The notes under the pieces were generated by a model that saw only the letters and a program-made list of their open reading frames with translations, did not search any database and was not told where the DNA came from. A DNA stretch of 64,000 bases, taken from positions 62,001-126,000 of the forward strand of contig JAEXOR010000003.1 of the NCBI GenBank assembly GCA_023439185.1, in the 5' to 3' direction. This document shows positions 57,840 to 64,000 of the stretch, one piece after another. How positions within the stretch are numbered: position 1 is the stretch's first letter; the number at the start of each line of letters is the position of its first letter. Position numbers and translations under genes: made by a program. Source of the DNA: Bacillota bacterium. Its GTDB lineage: Bacteria > Bacillota > Desulfotomaculia > Desulfotomaculales > Desulfallaceae.

Positions 57840-59204
57840 TTAGAGAATCCCGTGCAGATAATGCTGTTCACTCTTTTGGACCTGGCCCGTGTCGTTGAGG
57901 TTGGAGGCAACGCCCTTGGCTTTCAGCACGGCAGCCAACTCTTTGCGGACCACCTCGGCGACGTCCTCCTTGGTCAGCGGGGCTTCATCGTTTTCCTCGC
58001 CGCTTTCTTCGTCGGCCAGGGCCTTTTTGATTTCCGCCGCTATGATGAACGCGACGTCCTCCTTGGTCAGCGGGGCCGCAGGGGCTTTTTCCTTGGTGTC
58101 TTCGGCCTTGACCACGGGTGCGGCAGGGGCAGGGGCGGGCGCGGCGGTCTCCAGGGCCTTTTTGATTTCGTCCTGGATCATTTTCTGGATGTCTTCAGGT
58201 TTCACTTCAGTTTCCTCCTTTGCGTTTTTTTCGACCGATTCATCCTCTTCTTCATTGAACTGGGCACTGAAGTCGGCCAGAGACTGGGCTATTTCATCAA
58301 GCTTGGTCTTATTGGCCGCGCTCATCTTTTTCCCAGCCTTGCGGACCGGCTTATCGGTCGCCAGCGCTTTGATAATGCTCTGTTCTGTCAGTACCTCGGT
58401 GATAATGGCCGAGAACTCTTCCAGGGCTTCTTTGATAACTCTTTCGTCTTTCTCGTATTCCCATCTATCCGTGGTCCAGTTGTACCTGTAGAGCAAATCC
58501 TCCAAGGTATAAAACGCGGTCCAGAACCGGGTGCTTTTAATGCTGGCGCTGTAGTTGTCCAGCATGGCGCCCTTCTCGACCACATCCAGGCCGAACATCT
58601 CGGCCAGCTTCTTGAAAATGCCTTTCTGCTCTTTCTGGGCATCCGCCTGACCGGCAGTATTTTTGTCCCTCATGGAGCTCTGACCCCCTTTCTCGATGCC
58701 AGCTATATCAACATCCTGATCGCTGTACTTGCCGACGCCGCCCATGGAGAAGCCGGTCAACTCTCCCTTCTGGATTTGATCCCAGACGTCCGGGTCGGAA
58801 ATTTCAACCGTAAGGAGCCAGGTACCCTTTTTGATTTCCTCGCCCTCAATCACGGTGTCAGACTTGTTCACCCACGTCTCGACCACAAAAGCATCGGACA
58901 GCTTTTCAAAGCTGTGCTGCAGGTCTATTTTGTCGCCATTTTTGGCGAACCAATAAGCGGCCTTGATAATCTCTTCCTCGGTCATAAAGTTGCCGTGGGA
59001 ATCCTCGGCCATGGGTTCGTAGACAATCCCTGTGACGTAATGGTGCTGGGTGTCCACCTTCAAGATCCGGCCGTAGGTGGTGAAGTTGGCCGTTCCCTTT
59101 TCGGCTTTGGTAATCAGGAACTGCTTTTTGTTCGCGGCCTTGTCGACCAGCGAAACGAATGAGATCTTTGCATCGGTAATCTCATACGATTTTGCAACCT
59201 TCAA
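57840..59204 (-). CDS. XkdF-like prohead protease with fused scaffold-like tail
   Basis: 454 residues from TTG 59204, preceded by AAAGGAGGTGAG; an upstream ATG at 59228 lies before that site. Residues 10-165 match the XkdF domain (TYGRILKVDTQHHYVTGIVY, PMAEDSHGNFMTEEEIIKAA, LQHSFEKLSDAFVVETWVNK, GFSMGG). The rest is helical and Ala/Pro/Glu-rich (AAPAPAPAAPVVKAEDTKEK) with repeated PLTKEDVAxxx units, as expected of a scaffold. Confidence 0.88.
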   Translation of the reverse strand: MKVAKSYEITDAKISFVSLVDKAANKKQFLITKAEKGTANFTTYGRILKVDTQHHYVTGIVYEPMAEDSHGNFMTEEEIIKAAYWFAKNGDKIDLQHSFEKLSDAFVVETWVNKSDTVIEGEEIKKGTWLLTVEISDPDVWDQIQKGELTGFSMGGVGKYSDQDVDIAGIEKGGQSSMRDKNTAGQADAQKEQKGIFKKLAEMFGLDVVEKGAMLDNYSASIKSTRFWTAFYTLEDLLYRYNWTTDRWEYEKDERVIKEALEEFSAIITEVLTEQSIIKALATDKPVRKAGKKMSAANKTKLDEIAQSLADFSAQFNEEEDESVEKNAKEETEVKPEDIQKMIQDEIKKALETAAPAPAPAAPVVKAEDTKEKAPAAPLTKEDVAFIIAAEIKKALADEESGEENDEAPLTKEDVAEVVRKELAAVLKAKGVASNLNDTGQVQKSEQHYLHGIL

Positions 59205-59266
59205 ATTCTCACCTCCTTTCAGGGGCATTAAAAAAACGCGTCCGAGAACACGTTAATTCCTCAAGG

Positions 59267-59566
59267 CTATCTGGTTATGGTGATCGGCTGACCCTTGCCC
59301 TTGCGCGAGAGCATGGCCACGGAGTAGGGCAGGCAATCTTTGATTTCATCCGGAAATCTGTAGAACCAGGCCGTCACTTCATCCCGATCCCCGACGTCGA
59401 GGTCCTGGAAGATTTGCAGCAGGGCGTTATCATCGGTGTCCACGGGAGCGACAACATAGTAATAAAGCCGCTTCCGCCTGGTTTGGTTGTACTCTTTCAT
59501 GTTGATAACGGTGTAATCCGTCCTGACCGGATTTTTGCGGAACAATCCCGCTATTCTCCCAAACAA
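59267..59566 (-). CDS. Small phage head-region protein, unknown function
   Basis: 99 residues (TDYTVINMKEYNQTRRKRLY, then YFRFPDEIKDC-like YRFPDEIKDCLPYSVAML). No family recognised. AGGAGG precedes the ATG, and both neighbours are head genes. Confidence 0.6.
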   Translation of the reverse strand: MFGRIAGLFRKNPVRTDYTVINMKEYNQTRRKRLYYYVVAPVDTDDNALLQIFQDLDVGDRDEVTAWFYRFPDEIKDCLPYSVAMLSRKGKGQPITITR

Positions 59567-59578
59567 AAATATCCCTCC

Positions 59579-60535
59579 TTATTCAATTCCCGCCGCCGCC
59601 CGGTTCTGGGCGTCCAACTCCGCTTCCCACAGGCCGTTATCCTCGTCTATAGACTGCTGCTGCAGGGTCCGGCGTTCTTCCACCGAAAGCCCCAGGATAT
59701 CATCGTTAACAATCGCCCGGTGGACACAATGACAGTTCACGCGCTCGGACGCCGGCAGGGACGTATCCCGGGGGAACATGGCCTCATAAGTCCCCGTCGG
59801 GGCGGAAATAGTGAAAAGCTCGTTCTTGGCCACAATCGTGCCGTCTAGCGCCTGATGGTGCGGCCGGGGTTTGATGCGATGCTCCCCGGTATGCTTCCAC
59901 TCTTTTCTGTCGACCGCCGGGCTCTGCCGGATGGCCTCCTCCTTGGAATAGGAATGTGCCGTCAGCATCTCCGTGATGGCGGTGGCGCGCGCCCGGGTGC
60001 GGGAAAAACCGTAACTGTCGGTCAGCTTATCCATGACCGTCTGGATGCTCTCGCCTTCTTCCAGGGCATTGCTCAATATCCGCTGCAGCTCATCATGGGA
60101 ACCGAGCTTCATGAGCTGCCCCAATTCATCGCTCCAGGTGTTGATCCAGTCTGTGGTCCGGTTGCTGAACATGGAAAAGGCCAGGTCCTTATCAATGTCC
60201 TTGACGTAGGCATCAGTCAGGCTGCGCATGGCGTTGTCGAAAATGTCCCTGAAGATGTTGGCCAGCTCCCGGTCGGTTAAGTCGCCGGCCCGCAAAGCGG
60301 GAAGGACCTCTTCTAAGACGTTTTCCAGGTTTGCGCCTTCAAGCCCCTGCAGGTAATATTCCAGCTCTTTATCCAAGGACTCGCTGATCCTGTCCTCCAG
60401 CATGTTGATGGTTTCCACGCTTTCAGCGGGTTTGATATATCCCTCTCCCTTGAGCTTGTCGACCAGATCGTCGTCGGCCTTGGTGATATAGACATCGAGT
60501 GCCTTGATCAGGCCGTCAAAGTCCCGAACATTCAT
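59579..60535 (-). CDS. Minor head protein (SPP1 gp7 / Mu F family)
   Basis: 318 residues. The C-terminal Mu-F-like core includes SRTRARATAITEMLTAHSYS, EWKHTGEHRIKPRPHHQALD, the NELFTISAPTGTYEAMFPRD loop and the Cys-His cluster RVNCHCVHRAIV. Involved in capsid morphogenesis. Overlaps the portal stop by four bases. Confidence 0.9.
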   Translation of the reverse strand: MNVRDFDGLIKALDVYITKADDDLVDKLKGEGYIKPAESVETINMLEDRISESLDKELEYYLQGLEGANLENVLEEVLPALRAGDLTDRELANIFRDIFDNAMRSLTDAYVKDIDKDLAFSMFSNRTTDWINTWSDELGQLMKLGSHDELQRILSNALEEGESIQTVMDKLTDSYGFSRTRARATAITEMLTAHSYSKEEAIRQSPAVDRKEWKHTGEHRIKPRPHHQALDGTIVAKNELFTISAPTGTYEAMFPRDTSLPASERVNCHCVHRAIVNDDILGLSVEERRTLQQQSIDEDNGLWEAELDAQNRAAAGIE

Positions 60536-62091
60536 TCGGACACCTTCTCACGGCTCATTTTCAAAAGCAGCTTCCGGACCTCTTTCATGACCGTCACCAC
60601 ATCATCGTCCTTGGTTTCCATGGCTTTCTGTATGGCCTGGTTTAGCTGGGCGGTGATATTTTGGTCCGGCGCTCCGCTGAGGGGAGACATCTGATTCCTG
60701 GTTACCGCCAGCGGCGTGTCCCCCCATTCCTCTGTATAGGGTTCTGCCACCCTGCCCAGGGTTTCCAAGGTGATTTCCTTGGCAATGTTCGGGGTCAGCC
60801 CGCCGGCGCGTTCGGTGATGTTCAGGATCTTGGTGACATCGTCCGGGTTGGTGATATCCGGGTCTTTGAACGCGACCTCGACGTATTTGAACCGGTACCC
60901 GTTCAGGAGCTTATTATTGATGGTCCAGGCCAGGCTTTTCCGCTCCGGGATAAAGACTTGCTTCTCCGTGACCTCCATGGCCGCCTGGGCCGTGGCCCGG
61001 TTGAAGTCCGTGGTGTACCCGGTGTAGAGGTCCGGCAGCCGGAAGGCCGACTGTGTCTTTTTACGGCTATTCTCCAGGTAGTTCTGGAACAGCTCGTCTT
61101 TTTGTAAAATAGCGGCCAGATCCTTGATCTCCACACTCGGGGTCTTCTCTGTCTCGAAGTCCACCTTGTTTTCGTCCTCTTCTACCTCGAGAACGATGAA
61201 AGCATGCTGGCCAGCTTCCCCCTTGATGCCGTTCATGTATTCCGTCAGATTGGTGAAGCTTTCTTCGGACAGGCTCCCGCCCTTAACCACAATCATCAGC
61301 GGCGTGTGCCGGCCCTCGCGGAAGTAATTGTTGTTCAGGTTCTCGGCCCGGCGGGCGCCGTCCACGCTCAGGGTTTGGCCTATCCAGCGGACTGTCCCGT
61401 AGTCGGCTGTGCCGATGGTGAATTCGAGGATTTCGTTAGCCTGATATTCCATCTCCAGGTCATCCCTGTATTCGCCGCTGCGCTTATCCATGAGCCGGGG
61501 ATCGCCGATTTCCTTGAAGTAGACCGTTTTCCCGTTTTTCTCCTGCTTGTACTTGCGGAACTTCTTGGCCCGGGTGATGATGTTGCCTTTGTAGAAGTAT
61601 TCTATCTCGACGGCCGGGTCCAGCGGGTGCGTCTTCCGGATTGTCGGCGTATCCCGGACGAACTCTATCTGGTTGACCTCGCCGGCGATGTTCCGCAGCA
61701 CTTCCAGGTAGGAAACACCGTATGTCTCCCGGGCCTCAATGACATCCTCGAACACCTCTTTGGTGTCCATGTCCAGGTTCAGGAGGTCGATGGTTTCCTT
61801 TGCCAAAGCGTACTCGGCCGCCATCTCGGGGGTTTCTTCGACATCGTCCTGATAACGCACCTCAATGCCGAAGCCGGCGATATTGTCTTTGTAGGCCCGG
61901 ATGCACTGGGGGAGAATCGTCGAATGGTCCACCATATCTTTCAGGCCTTCCTGAAGCACCTCCGGCTGAAGCCAGAGGATGCCGGTATTGTTGTCATTGA
62001 TTATTTCGGATGCCTGGGATTTGCGGATCACATCTTCCCGCGGCTCCGCAGCTTTGATCACCTTGGCTGTTATGACCGGCTTGCCGCTCAA
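60532..62091 (-). CDS. Portal protein (PBSX family, XkdE-like)
   Basis: 519 residues: QVEPEVLQEG-like LWLQPEVLQEGLKDMVDHST, VLRNIAGEVNQIEFVRDTPT, GNIITRAKKFRKYKQEKNGK and KKTQSAFRLPDLYTGYTTDF. Forms the dodecameric DNA gate at one capsid vertex. Overlaps the terminase stop by four bases. Confidence 0.93.
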   Translation of the reverse strand: MSGKPVITAKVIKAAEPREDVIRKSQASEIINDNNTGILWLQPEVLQEGLKDMVDHSTILPQCIRAYKDNIAGFGIEVRYQDDVEETPEMAAEYALAKETIDLLNLDMDTKEVFEDVIEARETYGVSYLEVLRNIAGEVNQIEFVRDTPTIRKTHPLDPAVEIEYFYKGNIITRAKKFRKYKQEKNGKTVYFKEIGDPRLMDKRSGEYRDDLEMEYQANEILEFTIGTADYGTVRWIGQTLSVDGARRAENLNNNYFREGRHTPLMIVVKGGSLSEESFTNLTEYMNGIKGEAGQHAFIVLEVEEDENKVDFETEKTPSVEIKDLAAILQKDELFQNYLENSRKKTQSAFRLPDLYTGYTTDFNRATAQAAMEVTEKQVFIPERKSLAWTINNKLLNGYRFKYVEVAFKDPDITNPDDVTKILNITERAGGLTPNIAKEITLETLGRVAEPYTEEWGDTPLAVTRNQMSPLSGAPDQNITAQLNQAIQKAMETKDDDVVTVMKEVRKLLLKMSREKVSE

Positions 62092-63551
62092 CGCTTACCA
62101 TCTCCTTTCTTGCGGTCTTTCAGGACAACCGGCAGGCACAGCAAAAGGACGCAGTCAGCCTCGTCCGGGCTGGGCAGCCCGCGCTTTTTGACGTCGTCCT
62201 TGCTCTCGATCTTGATTTTGCTGTTGTCGGTCATGCTGTATTTGCGGGTGGAGAGCTGGCCCACCAGGTCGTTGTCATCGGGCAGGATCAGCTCCACCGG
62301 CTTGGGCTTGCCGTCGTCGTCGAACGGGCTCAGCAGTTCCCGGACCGCGTTCATCATGTAGGTGGTGGAGTCGTAGAAGTATTTGTGCTTAATCCGGACC
62401 CCGAACTTGACCGGAATAATCTCCATCCACCAGTATTGGGCCGGGTTGCTCCGCTTGATCTGCCGGAGCCGGTCGACCACCCCGCCGCCCACGCCGCCGT
62501 CGTCGATTTTGACCGCGATTTTATGCTGATATCTGCACTTGTCCACCAGAGTCTGCCCCAGGAAAGCGATGTCGGCGGCCGTCCGCATAGTGTCCTGGCC
62601 GTTCCGCTTCTTGAAGAACTCCACCTTCTCGTTAATCTTGAAGCCAATGACGGTTTTATCATCGCCGAACCGGGCCACGTCACAGCCGACGTCAATGGAC
62701 TCCACCGGCCCCTCCCGTATCTCGGTCATGATACTGGCCTCAATCAGCGAGAGCGGGATAAAGACATCGTCCTCCTGCAGGGGGAACTGGCCGAATACCC
62801 GGACCCGGACCACATTGCTGCCACGGCCGTACTTCCGGATCAGCGCATCGATGTTCTCTTTGTTGGTGCGCGGGCTGTCCAGCGAGGACACCGTGTGGCA
62901 GCGGTACAAGGCCCGGTCGGCAATATGGCTGTCATAAAAAATACCTGAGTTCTTGGTCGGGTTGCCGCACATGAGCAGCTTGTTGTTGGCGCCGGACAGG
63001 GTGCCGAGGATTGCCTCAAGAATGGGGTCCGCGACGCCGGAAGCCTCGTCCACAATGAACAGCATATTGTCTTCGTGAAAGCCCTGCATATTCTCCGGCC
63101 TGGTCGCCGTCCTGGCCACCGCGAACCAGCGCTTCTCATATCCCATCATATAGACATAGGTCTTGGTCCATTTGAGGATCTGCGACAGCAGCACGCTTTT
63201 GGCCTGCCACTTGGCGACCTCGCTCCATAGCACGTCATGCAGTTGGCGCATGGTGGGCGCCGTGGCCACCACCCGAACGTTCTCAAAACAGGTGAGGAAC
63301 CATAGCAGCGCCGCGGCTTCGACGCCGGTCTTGCCGACGCCATGGCCGGACTTGATAGACACCCGGTTATGCTCGGCGATATCTTTTAGGGTCTCCTCCT
63401 GCCAGTCATCGGGCTCGAACTTGAGCACCTCCCGGCAAAACAGGGCGGGATCCTCGCGGTACTGCGGAATCTTGATCTGGAAGAACTTGCGGCGGGAGAC
63501 AGGCTTACATTTCTTCTTCGTCTTCGAAGTCTTCGTCGCCATCGTCGTCAC
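62088..63551 (-). CDS. Terminase large subunit
   Basis: 487 residues. ATPase: Walker A SIKSGHGVGKTG, Walker B MLFIVDEASGV. Nuclease: DVGCDVARFGDDKTVIGF, IDDGGVGGGVVDRL and SPDEADCVLL supply the metal-binding acidic residues. The beginning is uncertain (GTG 63551 or ATG 63542); either overlaps the small terminase end by about 40-50 bases. Confidence 0.93.
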   Translation of the reverse strand: MTTMATKTSKTKKKCKPVSRRKFFQIKIPQYREDPALFCREVLKFEPDDWQEETLKDIAEHNRVSIKSGHGVGKTGVEAAALLWFLTCFENVRVVATAPTMRQLHDVLWSEVAKWQAKSVLLSQILKWTKTYVYMMGYEKRWFAVARTATRPENMQGFHEDNMLFIVDEASGVADPILEAILGTLSGANNKLLMCGNPTKNSGIFYDSHIADRALYRCHTVSSLDSPRTNKENIDALIRKYGRGSNVVRVRVFGQFPLQEDDVFIPLSLIEASIMTEIREGPVESIDVGCDVARFGDDKTVIGFKINEKVEFFKKRNGQDTMRTAADIAFLGQTLVDKCRYQHKIAVKIDDGGVGGGVVDRLRQIKRSNPAQYWWMEIIPVKFGVRIKHKYFYDSTTYMMNAVRELLSPFDDDGKPKPVELILPDDNDLVGQLSTRKYSMTDNSKIKIESKDDVKKRGLPSPDEADCVLLLCLPVVLKDRKKGDGKR

Positions 63552-64000
63552 CGCCCATCACTCCGGCAATCCAGTCATCCACCAGGGCATTGCCCTTTTC
63601 GGCCGCCTCCAGCTTCTGCCTTTCAGCCCGCAGCCGGTTTAACGCCTCAATGCACCGGGTTTTCTTGGCCTGGACGCGGGTCAACTCAGCCTCCAGCTTT
63701 TGAATAACCTCGAAGGTGGATATGGTCCGGGTCGTGGTCTCCGTCTGGGTCTGTTTGTTGTCATAGACAACGTTGCCCTCGATATTGAGCTTCCGAGTGA
63801 CGACGCTTTCCAGGGCCAGGCCACCCTGGGCGTTTTTCTTCTCCTCAATGCTTTTCATGAGCCGGCGTTCCCGAACCGAGAGAAGGGCTATCTGCTCCTG
63901 TAAAAGCCGTTCCTCTTCATACTGCATGTTTTCCAGCATGGCCCGCTCGTCGTCGTCAAGCGTGTCCCAGTAGATTTTTTCGTAGATGCCGTGCTTGAAG
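63505..64000 (-). CDS. Terminase small subunit, N-terminus beyond the window
   Basis: The frame is open to the right edge: FKHGIYEKIYWDTLDDDERA precedes MLENMQYEEERLLQEQIALL, so the gene continues past 64000 and an internal ATG at 63939 is not the start. RERRLMKSIEEKKNAQGG is followed by a helical tail and an acidic C-terminus (MGGDDDGDEDFEDEEEM). The DNA-binding domain should lie off the window. Confidence 0.85.
   Translation of the reverse strand, partial: FKHGIYEKIYWDTLDDDERAMLENMQYEEERLLQEQIALLSVRERRLMKSIEEKKNAQGGLALESVVTRKLNIEGNVVYDNKQTQTETTTRTISTFEVIQKLEAELTRVQAKKTRCIEALNRLRAERQKLEAAEKGNALVDDWIAGVMGGDDDGDEDFEDEEEM

Larger units (their letters stand above)
35416..64000. mobile_element. 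PBSX-like contractile-tailed prophage, right end beyond the window
   Basis: Bounded on the left by the guaA-like junction. It contains a lysogeny switch, small early genes, a DGR cassette, lysis genes and a complete head-tail module in the Xkd/PBSX order. The integrase is not in the window and should lie to the right. Tail sheath, tube and baseplate J proteins make it a myovirus. No broken structural gene was seen, so it may be inducible. Confidence 0.9.

Noticed and set aside
1..64000. CRISPR arrays, tRNA and rRNA genes
   Set aside because: No spaced repeat array, no cloverleaf and no rRNA-like sequence were recognised by eye.

Overview
The window looks like a Gram-positive (Bacillota) chromosome, probably a Desulfotomaculum/Pelotomaculum-like member of the Peptococcaceae. 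The basis is a clostridial-style purE-purB-purC-purF operon behind a ykkC-class riboswitch, a lone DsrK/HdrD-type iron-sulfur oxidoreductase, strong Shine-Dalgarno sites with frequent GTG and TTG starts, and a PBSX-like prophage. The genus is inference. Almost everything is on the minus strand. No tRNA, rRNA or CRISPR array was seen.

Backbone, 1-25 kb. Purine genes (purF cut by the left edge) lie behind a probable PRPP riboswitch. Next come a decayed stretch (PemK/MazF toxin broken by a 13-bp duplication, intact antitoxin, stub of hsdR), the iron-sulfur oxidoreductase, an AraC-type regulator and an orphan HicB-like protein. Bases 8631-18665 form one long urea operon, urtABCDE-ureABCEFGD (ABC urea importer plus nickel urease with all its maturation factors). 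It has a leader of tandem hairpins overlapping a terminator. A YesN-type response regulator and a large hybrid histidine kinase sit directly upstream and probably control it. A response-regulator/kinase fusion, a small membrane protein, a VOC protein and an HNH nuclease complete the backbone.

Island, 25.8-35.35 kb. This visibly AT-rich segment lies between two 39-bp imperfect direct repeats. It holds an HTH gene cut by an IS21-family element (istA, istB), a frameshifted Fic gene, and a compact minus-strand cassette: TIGR04141/DUF6119 protein, SLATT two-TM protein, GlnD/DUF294-like nucleotidyltransferase, and a protein joining a 2H phosphoesterase domain to an N6-adenine DNA methyltransferase. 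I regard the cassette as a candidate undescribed nucleotide-signalling defence system.

Prophage, 35.4 kb to beyond 64 kb. The left end carries what looks like the last codons of guaA plus a terminator, suggesting integration at the guaA 3' end. A lysogeny switch and small early genes on the plus strand are followed by a late operon on the minus strand running right to left: small terminase (cut by the right edge), large terminase, portal, minor head, XkdF-like protease/scaffold, capsid, connectors, contractile sheath and tube, tail chaperone with a -1 frameshift site, tape measure, baseplate, tail fibres, a complete diversity-generating retroelement (target, Avd, template repeat, reverse transcriptase), then lysis genes. 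The DGR template and variable repeats differ at eight positions, all of them template adenines, changing six lectin-fold residues of a putative receptor-binding protein.
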